Shown one piece after another: positions 37,659 through 46,779 of a stretch of 64,000 bases of DNA. Source of the DNA: Brevibacillus gelatini (GTDB taxonomy: Bacteria > Bacillota > Bacilli > Brevibacillales > Brevibacillaceae); contig NZ_RHHS01000015.1 of NCBI RefSeq assembly GCF_003710935.1, positions 186,001 through 250,000 on the forward strand. Reading direction: 5' to 3'. Position 1 is the stretch's first letter; every line of letters begins with the position of its first letter. A program made the translations under genes and the position numbers. The notes under the pieces were generated by a model. That model saw only the letters and a list, made by a program, of their open reading frames with translations, was not told the origin of the DNA and made no database searches.

Positions 37659-38561
37659 ATGGAGCTACGACAGATTCAATACTTCATTGAAGTGGCCAAG
37701 CGCGAGCACTTCACGGAAGCCTCGCACAACCTGCATGTTGCCCAATCCGCCCTGAGCCGGCAAATCGCCAACCTGGAGACAGAGCTTGGCGTCTCCCTGT
37801 TCATCCGTGAAGGTCGAAACGTCAAACTGACGGCTGTAGGCAAAATTTTTCTGAAGCACGTGGAACTGGCCATGAACGAGATTGAAAAGGCAAAGCAAAA
37901 AATTGACGAGTTTCTCGATCCGGAGCGCGGGACGATTCGCGTCGGGTTTACGAGCAGTCTGGCCGCGAATCCTCTGCCGACGGTCATCTCCGGCTTTCGC
38001 GCACGGTATCCGGACATCGGCTTCCAGCTTCGGCAAGGCTCTTACCAGGGGCTGATCGACTCTGTGATTAACGGAGAAATCGACCTCGCCTTTCTCGGCC
38101 CGGTTCCGACCCAGGAAAAAAACGTGCGCAGCCATATTTTTTTCGCGGAAAACATCGTCGCGCTGCTGCCCGCCAAGCACCCGCTGGCCAAACAGCCGAG
38201 CCTGCGCCTGGATCAGTTGCAGGACGATACGTTCGTGCTGTTTCCGCCGGGGTTCATCCTGCGCAATATTGCGGTGAATGCCTGTTCGCAAATGGGCTTC
38301 ACGCCCAAAACCGCCTTCGAGGGCGAGGACATCGACGCGATCAAGGGACTCGTCGCCGCCGGCCTGGGCGTTACGCTACTGCCGGAGCTGACTTTGACGG
38401 ACAATGTGCCGCGCGAGACGGTGAAAATTCCGATCAGCGAGCCGCTCGTACAGCGAACAGTCGGCATCATCATTCCGAACAACCGGGAACTGCCGCCTTC
38501 GGAAAAGTTGTTTTATCATTTTTTGAAAGAGTTTTTTGATGTGTTGAGCAAGTACAGCTAG
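37659..38561 (+). CDS. gltC: LysR family activator GltC
   Basis: A 300-residue LysR-type regulator: N-terminal winged HTH (about 1-60, AQSALSRQIANLETELG) and a LysR substrate domain (about 90-295). ATG follows GGAGGG. Divergent placement next to gltB matches B. subtilis gltC/gltA, where GltC activates glutamate synthase and represses itself, responding to 2-oxoglutarate and glutamate. Confidence 0.9.
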   Translation: MELRQIQYFIEVAKREHFTEASHNLHVAQSALSRQIANLETELGVSLFIREGRNVKLTAVGKIFLKHVELAMNEIEKAKQKIDEFLDPERGTIRVGFTSSLAANPLPTVISGFRARYPDIGFQLRQGSYQGLIDSVINGEIDLAFLGPVPTQEKNVRSHIFFAENIVALLPAKHPLAKQPSLRLDQLQDDTFVLFPPGFILRNIAVNACSQMGFTPKTAFEGEDIDAIKGLVAAGLGVTLLPELTLTDNVPRETVKIPISEPLVQRTVGIIIPNNRELPPSEKLFYHFLKEFFDVLSKYS

Positions 38562-38589
38562 GGAATATGGGTGGGGTAAAATCCCCCCC

Positions 38590-38946
38590 TTACGCCGTTG
38601 GCCCCGCAGAGACGTCAGCCAGTCGGCCCTTCGTCGCCTTGAGCAGTCCGTCGACTCCAAGCTCAATCTGCACGCCGATCTTTCCTCCGCTGACGATGAT
38701 CCGCTCCATCTTCGCCGCTTTTTTCAGATCCAGCTCCGCCTCCACCGGGATGACGAAAACGTAATACCCCTGGCTCGTGCCCTGCGAAACGAGTGTTTTG
38801 TAGACAACTCCGGCTTCCCGGCCGATTTATTGCGCCACCGAGATACCGTCCATTTTCCCGTCGTCCGTCCGATCGTTCAGCATCGTATAGTCGATTTTTT
38901 CTTTTTCCAACATCCGCATCACATTCGTTTTTGCTTGCTTCATCAT
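38590..38946 (-). pseudogene. ybaK: Decayed Cys-tRNA(Pro)/Ala-tRNA editing deacylase (YbaK/EbsC)
   Basis: Reading the minus strand from the ATG at 38946 (after TGGAGTG) gives a clear YbaK/EbsC protein: AKTNVMRMLEKEKIDYT, DGISVAQ, then TAA in frame, then IGREAGVVYKTLVSQGTS, YYVFVIPVEAELDLKKAAK, and then directly ERIIVSGGKIGVQIEL to the end. Two lesions are seen. There is a nonsense codon where relatives have EKIGRE (CAA TAA ATC), and an in-frame deletion of roughly 45 codons between KKAAK and the RIIVSGG segment, removing the middle of the fold. The 119-codon remnant is therefore inactive. The enzyme normally clears mischarged tRNA; a second intact copy may exist elsewhere. Confidence 0.9.
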
Positions 38947-39052
38947 TAGACACTCCATTTCGCTCTCCAATGGTCAAACTGCACGTCGTCCGCAACAGAC
39001 GTTTGCCCGTTCGGCGGCTCGCCCTGTATTGCTTTTGCGTTTTGCGAAAACC

Positions 39053-39083
39053 AAAAACCGCCTCACGCGAAATAGCGAGGCGG
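39053..39083 (-). terminator. Intrinsic terminator of kynA
   Basis: CCGCCTC (39058-39064) pairs with GAGGCGG (39077-39083); five T follow on the minus strand. Confidence 0.82.
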
Positions 39084-39106
39084 AATGGTTGCAGGGATCG
39101 CCATGT

Positions 39107-39967
39107 CTACAGGTGCGTGCGCAAGCTCCACAGCTCCGGGAAAAAACGGTGATCGAGCGTTCTGCGCAAATAAGTTACGCCAGAGGAGCCACCCGTTCCC
39201 GGCTTTTGTCCGATGATGCGCTCCACGGTCGTCATGTGGTTGAAACGCCATTGCTGCTGCTGGCTGGCGATGTCGACGAGCTTTTCTGCCAGCTCGTACA
39301 AGTCCCAATACTGGTTCACGTTGCGGTATACGGTCAGCCAGGCCTGTTCGACGCTCTCATTTGCCTGATACGGCTGCGACCAGTCCCGTTCCAGACACGC
39401 CGGGTCGATCGGCAGGCCGCGCGCTGCCATTTCCTTGATCGCCGCATCGTAAATGCTTGGCGCATGCAGCGCTTTGCTCAACTGCCCGTGCAGGTTCGGC
39501 TGATGCTCGTACACAGCGAGGACATGCGCGTTTTTATAGCCGAGCGCAAATTCGATCAGCCTGTTTTGATAGGACTGAAATCCGGACGAATGTCCCAGCT
39601 TGTCGCGGAACTGCAAGTAATCTGCTGGAGTGAGCGTGGAGAGGACATCCCACGATTTGATGAGCTGGTGCTGAATGCGCGACACCCGCGAAAACATCTT
39701 GAATGCCGGCTCCAGCTCGTGATTGGTAATACACTCCATCGCAGCAGCAAGCTCGTGCAAAATCTGCTTCATCCACAGCTCGCTCACCTGGTGAATGATG
39801 ATGAACAGCATCTCATCGTGATGAGTCGACAGCGGCTTTTGGCTCGCCAAAATTTTGTCCAGATGCAAATAGTCGCCGTACGTCATCTCCTTCTGGAAAT
39901 CGGTATGGATCTCCTTTTCCAATGAGAATTTGTCCGGTTCGTTGCTTCCATGCTGGTGAGGATTCAT
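39107..39967 (-). CDS. kynA: Tryptophan 2,3-dioxygenase
   Basis: A 286-residue haem enzyme opening the indole ring of tryptophan to N-formylkynurenine. Family landmarks: [33 protein letters not shown] with the substrate-side His, [16 protein letters not shown], and the C-terminal haem-ligand region [32 protein letters not shown] follows AAGGAGG at 10 bases. It stands alone; formamidase and kynureninase genes are not in the window. A cre-like site and a palindrome lie upstream. Confidence 0.95.
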   Translation of the reverse strand: MNPHQHGSNEPDKFSLEKEIHTDFQKEMTYGDYLHLDKILASQKPLSTHHDEMLFIIIHQVSELWMKQILHELAAAMECITNHELEPAFKMFSRVSRIQHQLIKSWDVLSTLTPADYLQFRDKLGHSSGFQSYQNRLIEFALGYKNAHVLAVYEHQPNLHGQLSKALHAPSIYDAAIKEMAARGLPIDPACLERDWSQPYQANESVEQAWLTVYRNVNQYWDLYELAEKLVDIASQQQQWRFNHMTTVERIIGQKPGTGGSSGVTYLRRTLDHRFFPELWSLRTHL

Positions 39968-40000
39968 CTGTGGTCGGCCTCCTTTTTCATGTTGCCAGTT

Positions 40001-40014
40001 TGTATGCGCTTACA
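40001..40014. promoter_or_regulatory. cre-like site upstream of kynA
   Basis: TGTATGCGCTTACA fits TGNAANCGNTNWCA with one mismatch, 34-47 bases before the kynA start. Confidence 0.5.
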
Positions 40015-40017
40015 TTT

Positions 40018-40033
40018 TTAAACACTTGTTTAA
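40018..40033. promoter_or_regulatory. Palindromic operator upstream of kynA
   Basis: TTAAAC-ACTT-GTTTAA, 6-base perfect arms, next to the cre-like site. It looks like a TetR/MarR-type operator; no such regulator gene is adjacent. Confidence 0.5.
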
Positions 40034-40139
40034 GTGCGAATGCTTATCCTCTATTCTATTACTTCTGCACGTCATGCCTTGTTCCTGCTGATTGTCTCTT
40101 GCCCGCAATCTTTTTTCTTCACGAAACTTTCCCCGCGTG

Positions 40140-40170
40140 AAAAAACCACCTTTCGCAAAACGAAAGATGG
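40140..40170 (-). terminator. Intrinsic terminator of the DedA gene
   Basis: CCACCTTTCG (40146-40155) pairs with CGAAAGATGG (40161-40170), one mismatched/wobble pair, followed by six T on the minus strand. Confidence 0.88.
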
Positions 40171-40194
40171 CCAATGACAACCGCCGACAGCGCT

Positions 40195-40806
40195 TTACGG
40201 ATTGACTCTCCGTTTGCGCAGGAACACCGTAAGAAAAACGACTGCTGCGACCGCGATCACCCCGTAGACAATATGCGAGTACACGTCCATCACGTGCAGA
40301 ACATCCTGCCACGATTCACCGAGAAACGCCCCGACCCACACCAGGGCAATGTTCCACAAAAAGGTTCCGATGCTCGTAAACAGCAAAAACAGCGGAAGGT
40401 TCATTCTGGTCATTCCCGCCGGAATGGAAATGAGGCTGCGCACCAACGGAATCATCCGGCAAAACAGAATCGTCCAATAACCGTATTTGTCAAACCAGGC
40501 ATGCGCTCTCCGGACGTCTTTTTGCTGGATCCGCAGCAGATGTCCCCAGCGCTCCACGACCTTCTCGATTTTGCCCACGTCCAAATAGTACCCGATGCCG
40601 TATAGCAGGATCGCGCCGAGTACGGACCCGAACGTAGCCGACAAAATGACACCCGGAACGGTCAGTGTCGAGTGTGTGGTCATAAAACCGCCAAACGTCA
40701 GGATCACTTCGGAAGGAATCGGCGGAAAAACGTTTTCCAGCGCCATCATCAGGAAAATGCCCAGATAGCTGTATTGTTCAATCACTTGCGTCAGCCAGTT
40801 TTGCAT
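40195..40806 (-). CDS. DedA family membrane protein
   Basis: A 203-residue DedA/SNARE-associated protein, a group implicated in undecaprenyl phosphate or phospholipid translocation. ATG at 40806 follows AAGGGG. Conserved segments: ENVFPPIPSEVILTFGGF (about 23-40), GSVLGAILLYGIGYYLD, and FCRMIPLVRSLISIPAGMTRM (about 115-135), the family's re-entrant/basic motif. Several membrane helices. Monocistronic. Confidence 0.92.
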   Translation of the reverse strand: MQNWLTQVIEQYSYLGIFLMMALENVFPPIPSEVILTFGGFMTTHSTLTVPGVILSATFGSVLGAILLYGIGYYLDVGKIEKVVERWGHLLRIQQKDVRRAHAWFDKYGYWTILFCRMIPLVRSLISIPAGMTRMNLPLFLLFTSIGTFLWNIALVWVGAFLGESWQDVLHVMDVYSHIVYGVIAVAAVVFLTVFLRKRRVNP

Positions 40807-41006
40807 ACTACCCCTTCTTTGTATCAACCGATGCTTATGCTTCAAGTATAGAGACGATTTGTTCATAGTTCAATGAAAAGCGACTTTTGCCCCGGAGAAA
40901 GCGTGCAGTAAAGGACCTTGCCCACACCAAATCTGGAAAATACGGTACACCTTTTCTGCTAGATAGATCATTTGCTAGAGCGAGAAAATATAAAAGGAGC
41001 GATCCA

Positions 41007-41156
41007 ATGCTGGCTTTGGCTGCCTTCATTGCCGTTGCTGCTCTGGCTGCCCTGTACGATGCCCTGCGGAAAATGAACGCAAACATCCTCTTGCAAGTCG
41101 AGCCAAACGAACGAATCATCAAGCTGCTGGAAGAAATCAAAAGAAGACAATCGTAG
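41007..41156 (+). CDS. Small membrane protein, 49 residues, unknown
   Basis: A 49-residue peptide: an N-terminal hydrophobic helix (MLALAAFIAVAALAALY) followed by a charged amphipathic tail (ERIIKLLEEIKRRQ). ATG at 41007 is supported by AAAAGGAGCGATCCA just upstream, and a strong terminator follows. A longer frame upstream lacks a ribosome binding site. Likely a single-pass inner-membrane protein with its tail in the cytosol. Function unknown; it precedes khtT but is separately terminated. Confidence 0.75.
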   Translation: MLALAAFIAVAALAALYDALRKMNANILLQVEPNERIIKLLEEIKRRQS

Positions 41157-41172
41157 TGTTCACACCAAGCTG

Positions 41173-41213
41173 AAGACCGTTTATCTGAGCTACTCGCAGA
41201 GGCGGTCTTTTTT
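41173..41213 (+). terminator. Intrinsic terminator after the 49-residue gene
   Basis: AAGACC (41173-41178) pairs with GGTCTT (41204-41209), with internal CCG/CGG and TCTG/CAGA pairs, followed by TTTTT. Confidence 0.85.
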
Positions 41214-41284
41214 GTGTGCTCTCATGTCCATTTAGAAGTTATTGCGAAAGTGTGTCAGATTTATTGCAAACTGTTTCGAAATGT

Positions 41285-41313
41285 GGACTTTTTGCATCAT
41301 TTAAGTATATGAT
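41285..41313 (+). promoter_or_regulatory. Possible khtT promoter
   Basis: TGGACT (41285-41290), 17 bases, TATGAT (41308-41313). An alternative is TTGCAT (41292) with TATTAG (41316). Either would lie within 100 bases of khtT. Confidence 0.4.
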
Positions 41314-41378
41314 GATATTAGCAAACAATTATTTGTTTGTCGAATTCAGGTGAATTCCACTTATAGGAGGCGTAGTCC

Positions 41379-41876
41379 ATGTTCAATATCAGGGAATCAG
41401 ATTTGCCAGGAATCGGACGAAAATACCAGGTGGAAACAAAAAGTGGCGACAAGCTGATTATCATTATCCACGATGACGGCCAACGGGAAATTTATCATTT
41501 TGACAAATCGGACTGGGACGAAAGCATTTCAATGGTCACTCTCGACGACCAGGAATCGCGTCAGCTCGCGGGCATCATCGGCGGGATGACCTACAAGCCG
41601 AAAGCGCTGGAAACGATTGAAATGGCGCTCGATCAGCTCGTGATTGAGTGGTACAAGATCGAACCAGGGTCTGCCTGCATCGGAAAGTCAATCGGGGAAC
41701 TCGATATTCGCCAAAAGACAGGGGCTACCATCATCGCGATTATTGAAAAGAATCAAAAGCAAATCGTAAGTCCGGGACCAGAGTGCGTGCTGACAGCAGG
41801 CGTGACGCTGGTTGTCGCAGGTGAGAGAGGGCAGGTGAAAGTGTTAAAATCTACACTCGTATCAGGGGGGGCTTGA
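41379..41876 (+). CDS. khtT: KhtT, TrkA-C domain subunit of K+/H+ antiporter
   Basis: A 165-residue cytosolic regulator. N-terminal ~75-residue YhaT-type domain and C-terminal RCK_C/TrkA-C domain (about 80-160, with [22 protein letters not shown]). In B. subtilis KhtT gates KhtU and binds c-di-AMP. ATG follows ATAGGAGGCG. khtU starts one base after its stop. Confidence 0.92.
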   Translation: MFNIRESDLPGIGRKYQVETKSGDKLIIIIHDDGQREIYHFDKSDWDESISMVTLDDQESRQLAGIIGGMTYKPKALETIEMALDQLVIEWYKIEPGSACIGKSIGELDIRQKTGATIIAIIEKNQKQIVSPGPECVLTAGVTLVVAGERGQVKVLKSTLVSGGA

Positions 41877-41877
41877 T

Positions 41878-43131
41878 TTGGAACACATCGTCTTTGAGAT
41901 TGGTCTGGCGATCGGCTTGATTGCCGTCGCAGGGTACATTTCGCAAAAACTCCGCTTTTCCATCGTTCCGTTTTACATCCTCATCGGCATGGCCGTAGGG
42001 CCGCACGCCGCCTCAATCGGTTTGATCGATTTTCGGTTTATTGAAAGTGAACCGCTCATTGACTTCATGGGGCGGATGGGTGTGCTGTTCCTCTTGTTTT
42101 ACGTCGGGCTTGAATTTTCGGTTGGCCGTCTGATTAAAGCGGGACGCTCAATCGCAATCGGCGGCACGATCTATATCGCCATCAACTTTACGCTCGGCTT
42201 GCTTTTCGGGTACTTTGCCGGAGTTCCTTTCAAGGAAATTCTCACAATCGCCGGCATTACGACCATTTCCTCCACCGCCATTGTGGCAAAAGTGCTGGTG
42301 GATCTCAAACGGACAGCCAATCCGGAAACAGAAATGATTCTCGGCATGATTATGTTCGACGACCTGTTCCTCGCTGTCTATTTGTCCATCATCTCCGGTC
42401 TTGTGCTCAGTGGAGCCACCTCTTTCGTCGGTGTGCTCACCTCAGCCTTGATCGCACTCGGCTACATGCTTTTGTTCATCATCGTAGGGCGCAAGCTCGT
42501 GCCATTCCTCAATCGTGCGCTCAATATCAAATCCAATGAACTTTTCATGTTGACGGTCTTTGCAGGCCTGTTCCTCGTTGCGGGCTTTTCGGAAACCATC
42601 CACGTAGCCGAGGCGATTGGCGCCTTGCTCGTCGGTCTGGTCCTTGCAGAAACGGTCCATATGAAGAGAATTGAGCACATGATCTTGCCGTTCCGCGACT
42701 TTTTTGGCGCCATGTTCTTTTTCAGCTTCGGCTTGTCGATTGACCCGACGCAGCTCGGCGGTGCTGTCTGGCTGTCGCTGGCCGCTGTCGCCGTCACCTT
42801 GATCGGAAACTACACCGCCGGACTGCTCGCCGGACGCAGTGCTGGCTTGTCGGCACGCGGTTCCTCGAACATCGGTCTGACGATTACGGCTCGCGGTGAG
42901 TTTTCCATCCTGATTGCGAATATGGGGAAAGCAGGCGGACTGTTGGAAATTTTGCAGCCATTCACCGCCCTCTACGTGCTGATTCTGGCCATTCTCGGTC
43001 CAATCCTGACGAAGGAATCGAAGCACATTCACAACCTGCTCAGCAAAGTGCTTCCACTGGAGCGGATGTTTCAGGCAAAAGCAGCCAAAGCGGCTTCGCC
43101 TGCTGCAAGCGCGGAAAAGCAACAAGGGTAG
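41878..43131 (+). CDS. khtU: KhtU, CPA2 K+/H+ antiporter
   Basis: A 417-residue membrane antiporter of the CPA2 family with about 12 hydrophobic segments, exporting K+ in exchange for H+. Typical stretches: ILIGMAVGPHAA, GRMGVLFLLFYVGLEF, TTISSTAIVAKVL, MFDDLFLAVYLSI (carrying the ion-site Asp pair) and ITARGEFSILIANMG. The start is TTG at 41878, 6 bases after a G7 tract. Partner of KhtT; the third B. subtilis gene khtS is absent here. Confidence 0.92.
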   Translation: MEHIVFEIGLAIGLIAVAGYISQKLRFSIVPFYILIGMAVGPHAASIGLIDFRFIESEPLIDFMGRMGVLFLLFYVGLEFSVGRLIKAGRSIAIGGTIYIAINFTLGLLFGYFAGVPFKEILTIAGITTISSTAIVAKVLVDLKRTANPETEMILGMIMFDDLFLAVYLSIISGLVLSGATSFVGVLTSALIALGYMLLFIIVGRKLVPFLNRALNIKSNELFMLTVFAGLFLVAGFSETIHVAEAIGALLVGLVLAETVHMKRIEHMILPFRDFFGAMFFFSFGLSIDPTQLGGAVWLSLAAVAVTLIGNYTAGLLAGRSAGLSARGSSNIGLTITARGEFSILIANMGKAGGLLEILQPFTALYVLILAILGPILTKESKHIHNLLSKVLPLERMFQAKAAKAASPAASAEKQQG

Positions 43132-43168
43132 CGTCGTTCATCCACACGCCAAAAGAAAATCCCATACC

Positions 43169-43217
43169 AAGAGAAGGCTGTCTGTGCCGTTCGCGCACAC
43201 CAGCCTTCTCTTTTATT
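43169..43217 (+). terminator. Intrinsic terminator between khtTU and the bacteriocin cluster
   Basis: GAGAAGGCTG (43171-43180) pairs with CAGCCTTCTC (43201-43210), followed by TTTTATTA on the plus strand. It overlaps the convergent SagB-type stop and may act partly for both sides. Confidence 0.82.
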
Positions 43218-44811
43218 ATCCATGCAAACTGCCCTCCAGACGGACTCGCGGTCTGTACGAGCCTATCGGCAACTGGATCAGGCACGTCTTCTGTTCGTCT
43301 GTCAGTCCGTATATCTCGTCAGTTGTCGCCACATCGTATCCGAGCAGCGGGTGTCCCCCCAGACCGCAGGAAAACGCCCCCAGCAGCAAGCGGTGTACGG
43401 CGATCCCTGCCTGCATTTGTTGAATCCGATAACCTCTGTATCCCCATTTGTCCAGCAAATGGTTTTTCTCCCCTACTACGTGGAAACAGAGCGGCACTTG
43501 AAACAGGTTGACATTGTCGAGCAACATGCCCGCCTGCAGCTTTGTCCGTTGCTCCCCGTACCGTCTCGCCACCAGGCTGTGGCTGTCCGGTTCGTAGCGG
43601 TACGCCCCATCCGCGATGCCATCCACCTGATGGATACAGACGTACAGGGCGGGCAACGCATTGTCTGTATCGCCTAAGTCATGGCGGTAGCGAAAAGCGC
43701 CAAACGCCTCCTGCAACAGAGCCGCAAGCTGCTCTCGCGTCATTTTTCGCCAGACAAAATCAAGCTCCGGCGAAGTGCGACGGCGGCAAAACTCCGCGAG
43801 ATCAACCTGCTGCGGCGGCGCTTCCGGCAAAGCATGCCGCTCGCTCCCCCTTTCCGCGTCTCGTGCCTCGACGGCTGCTGCCGGCTCTCCGAACATGGCG
43901 GTCGACTCGTACATCGCCGCTTCATTCATCTCGCGCAGCAGCGGATAGTCTTTTTGCCTTCGCGAACCGATTTGATACCGATGCGTGACAGGTGCAAGCT
44001 GGCGGATCAACTGTTCGGCCGTCGTCTCCTGTGTGGACGCAGGGCCTTCCCCCGGCACGTCGGACATCTGCCACGCTCTCTGTGTTTTCGTCGCAAGCGG
44101 CATGATCGCATACACGCTTTCCTCGTTCCCCGACAAGCCGAGCAGATGGTTGACAGCGCGATCCAAAAACAGATAGTGCACGCCTGTCTCGATGCCGCAG
44201 CCAGCAGCCAACGTCAGCCATTGCCCGAGCAGCACGCCCGTATCGAGCCCTTGCAGGCGGTATGAAAACAGATCGTATTTGAATGCATTTTTCCAAAAAT
44301 AGGTAGAGACGAACAGCACGCCAAAGCAATGTTGAATCGCCAAGCGCTGCCCGAGCGCCTGACTCACGTATTCATCGAAGTCGCCCTCGCGGAGCAGCAC
44401 CAGCCGATGATGCGCTACATCGTAATGATAGATGCCCTGCGCCATGTACGAAAGCTTCGCGTACAGATAGAGTTCGTTCGGATACAGCGCGCCACCGGAC
44501 GGGACCGGCCTGCGGCAAGACTGGACGGGAAACAGCGCATCCTCCGAGATGCTTTGCGGAAATACCGCCTGGGTGACTTTTGTCAGACCGTACGCATAGT
44601 AGAGCAGGCTGCCAAGCTGGGCAAGCGACGGCTCGCCTATCAATTTTTCGCCTGTCAGCGACAGTGTCACATCCGCAGGCAGCAAAACTGTCGGCAAGCC
44701 GCTGTACAGTTTGAATGGCAGCGGAGCATCGTCCCAGTCCACTTCCAGATCAGGCTGCCTGACTTTCTCGGTGGCAAAATGCAGGTCGTGCAGGAAACGT
44801 TCAAGACTCAT
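43216..44811 (-). CDS. SagB-type azoline dehydrogenase (TOMM biosynthesis)
   Basis: A 531-residue protein with two tandem nitroreductase-like halves, the long form of SagB/ThcOx. It uses FMN to oxidise thiazolines and oxazolines to thiazoles and oxazoles in a ribosomal peptide. First half: RRPVPSGGALYPNELYLYA (about 99-117), the FMN/substrate loop, and SYRLQGLDTGVLLGQW. Second half: CRRRTSPELDF onward, YRIQQMQAGIAVHRLLLGA and CGLGGHPLLGYD. ATG follows GGGGGGAG. Last gene of the bacteriocin operon, 27 bases after the YcaO gene. Confidence 0.9.
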   Translation of the reverse strand: MSLERFLHDLHFATEKVRQPDLEVDWDDAPLPFKLYSGLPTVLLPADVTLSLTGEKLIGEPSLAQLGSLLYYAYGLTKVTQAVFPQSISEDALFPVQSCRRPVPSGGALYPNELYLYAKLSYMAQGIYHYDVAHHRLVLLREGDFDEYVSQALGQRLAIQHCFGVLFVSTYFWKNAFKYDLFSYRLQGLDTGVLLGQWLTLAAGCGIETGVHYLFLDRAVNHLLGLSGNEESVYAIMPLATKTQRAWQMSDVPGEGPASTQETTAEQLIRQLAPVTHRYQIGSRRQKDYPLLREMNEAAMYESTAMFGEPAAAVEARDAERGSERHALPEAPPQQVDLAEFCRRRTSPELDFVWRKMTREQLAALLQEAFGAFRYRHDLGDTDNALPALYVCIHQVDGIADGAYRYEPDSHSLVARRYGEQRTKLQAGMLLDNVNLFQVPLCFHVVGEKNHLLDKWGYRGYRIQQMQAGIAVHRLLLGAFSCGLGGHPLLGYDVATTDEIYGLTDEQKTCLIQLPIGSYRPRVRLEGSLHG

Positions 44812-44838
44812 GGCTCTCCCCCCTTTGGGGCGCGGTTT

Positions 44839-46779
44839 TTACGGAAACGGATGCGGATGCGGATTCAGCTGCGTATAAGTGAGCGGCTGTTTGGCGTAGC
44901 CGAGCTTGACCGGGACGTGCAGAACGCGCTCCAGATTGGTCAGGCGGGTCAGATGGTGACCAAACGTCATCGGGAGCATTCCCGGAATCAGCACCCGCAC
45001 GCAGGACAGCCCAAGGCGACTAACCTCTGGCGTCGTCTGATCGACGACAATCACGTCAAGCTGCAAGCGGCGGAATGCGTCCAGCAGCTCCTTCAGGTCG
45101 TCGGTCAAATCCGCATGTCTGCCCGGCTCCCCAAACGCCTCGGCAAAAGACTGCTTTCGCCCGTTGTTTTCGAGCAAAAAGCCAAGCCTGTCTTCTGCTT
45201 CCGGCAAGCCGTAGAGCATAGCGTGATCGTCCATTTTTTTCACGAGCGAGGCGTCGTGGTACATGCGCAAATAGTGATCGCGATTGGCTTCGAACTTGTC
45301 ATGCAGGTTGTGCAGCATCGCTGCGATTTCGTGCAGTCCGCTTTTGACAGCCCGTACCGGGTCGGGATGGGCCCCGCCAGCGCAGACGAGATTCAGCCCT
45401 GTCTTTTTGCGTTTTTTCGCAATCATCCAGACGCTCGGGATGCCGTTTTCCATCGTCGCATTAAACATGTGCAGTTCGTAGTCGGTGACGGACTCAAGAC
45501 GCGCGATCATCAAGTCCAGCTCGCGGTCGCCGGACGATGCCGGATCGAGCCTTGGCAGCGGCAGTTGGGCGTACCAGGTGAGCAAAAAGGCATCCCGCTC
45601 CACCACTTCCAGCATGCCGTAAAAAATCGCTTCCTCCAGACTGCCTCCAACCGCACAGCCATTGGACGTCTCAAAGACGAACCCGTCTCCAAAGCCCAGA
45701 CTGTAGTAAGCCATCCGCTCGGGCACGAGGATCGGTCGCTCCTGCATGCAGGAATAGCCCCATACCCAGTTCATCGGTCGCTTCGCGTCAAACGGTTGAA
45801 AAGGAAAGTCGGGCAAAGCGTACTGCTCCCTGGAATGAACGCCGCACGTCAGAGGATCGAGCGCGTCTTCCGCCAGATTCGCGTAGCAGTCGTACACAAC
45901 CGTTTTTTTGCCGCGCGGCGTCAAGCCGCAATAGCGCTCCAGCCCTTCCAGAATGGCCGTCCACTCGCTGTCGGCGTAGGAATTCGACCTCCCTGCCGTC
46001 GCTTCGTCGTGGGGAAACAGCGGAAGATTGACGCTCACATCCGAGTAAACCGAGACGAGATCGCGCATTTTTCCGTTCAAAAAGCCTGTCCTCGCATCCA
46101 CATATTCCGTGCGCAGCGCAGGCTGCAAATCATCCATTGACTTTACACGATAGCTGTGCGGATTTCGCTTTGGATTCGGTTTCCAGGCAAAAGTCGCTCC
46201 CTCTGGCGTGTCCTCGGCCAACTGCCCGCAAACGCCGCAGTGCGGATCGGCGAGAAAAAAGTGGCGGGAACTCGCCAGCGTTTGCAAGTCAATCAACTGG
46301 AGATGGTCGCGCAGCCGGGCTTGTTTTCCCGCCGCGACCCGCTGGACTTCTGCCGCCACATAATGGCTCACCTGCAAAAGTCCCGAGCGCGAAGCCCAGG
46401 CATCTGTCGCCACCCCTCCCTCTTCTGTAAGCTGGAACTGATGCTCCCACATTTCCTTGCGATCACGGCCCGCCATGAGCCGCCGCATGTCCGCACATTG
46501 TGAGCAGCCCGGAACCCCCGGCTGCACGTACGGCCCAACCACTGCTTCGCCGAAGGAGACAAACGCCCGAAGCCACGGGATGCCGGATGCCTGAAACCAC
46601 TTTTCCGCTTCCAGATGCTCATGGGGCCGCCAACCGTCTTGCAGCACTAGCGCCATGTCGGCACGTGCAGTTACACGTTCGACCGTCCGCTGTCTCGTCA
46701 GGCGAAAATCCGCATGCAACTGCGAGTAAACCAGATCAGCCAACAGCCCTTCGCCCACGATCAGAATCTCCTTACCCAT
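44839..46779 (-). CDS. YcaO cyclodehydratase fused to leader-binding docking domain (TOMM)
   Basis: A 646-residue enzyme. The N-terminal ~220 residues are a ThiF/cyclodehydratase docking domain with Cys pairs GCSQC (about 92) and CGVC (about 182) that probably bind Zn and the precursor leader. The C-terminal ~420 residues are YcaO, which uses ATP to cyclise Cys/Ser/Thr onto the peptide backbone: YADSEWTAILEGLERY, LEEAIFYGMLEVVERDAF and the far C-terminal proline-rich PHPHPFP, like the PxPxP tail needed for catalysis. The start overlaps the upstream gene by 8 bases (coupled translation). It acts on the precursor at 48886-49128. Confidence 0.92.
   Translation of the reverse strand: MGKEILIVGEGLLADLVYSQLHADFRLTRQRTVERVTARADMALVLQDGWRPHEHLEAEKWFQASGIPWLRAFVSFGEAVVGPYVQPGVPGCSQCADMRRLMAGRDRKEMWEHQFQLTEEGGVATDAWASRSGLLQVSHYVAAEVQRVAAGKQARLRDHLQLIDLQTLASSRHFFLADPHCGVCGQLAEDTPEGATFAWKPNPKRNPHSYRVKSMDDLQPALRTEYVDARTGFLNGKMRDLVSVYSDVSVNLPLFPHDEATAGRSNSYADSEWTAILEGLERYCGLTPRGKKTVVYDCYANLAEDALDPLTCGVHSREQYALPDFPFQPFDAKRPMNWVWGYSCMQERPILVPERMAYYSLGFGDGFVFETSNGCAVGGSLEEAIFYGMLEVVERDAFLLTWYAQLPLPRLDPASSGDRELDLMIARLESVTDYELHMFNATMENGIPSVWMIAKKRKKTGLNLVCAGGAHPDPVRAVKSGLHEIAAMLHNLHDKFEANRDHYLRMYHDASLVKKMDDHAMLYGLPEAEDRLGFLLENNGRKQSFAEAFGEPGRHADLTDDLKELLDAFRRLQLDVIVVDQTTPEVSRLGLSCVRVLIPGMLPMTFGHHLTRLTNLERVLHVPVKLGYAKQPLTYTQLNPHPHPFP

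Noticed and set aside
41007..41156. 49-residue peptide as a diverged KhtS
   Set aside because: Too short, no similarity that I can see, and cut off from khtT by a strong terminator.
44329..46140. Plus-strand 600-codon frame opposite the YcaO gene
   Set aside because: Antisense shadow of the cyclodehydratase and dehydrogenase; no motifs and no start signals.
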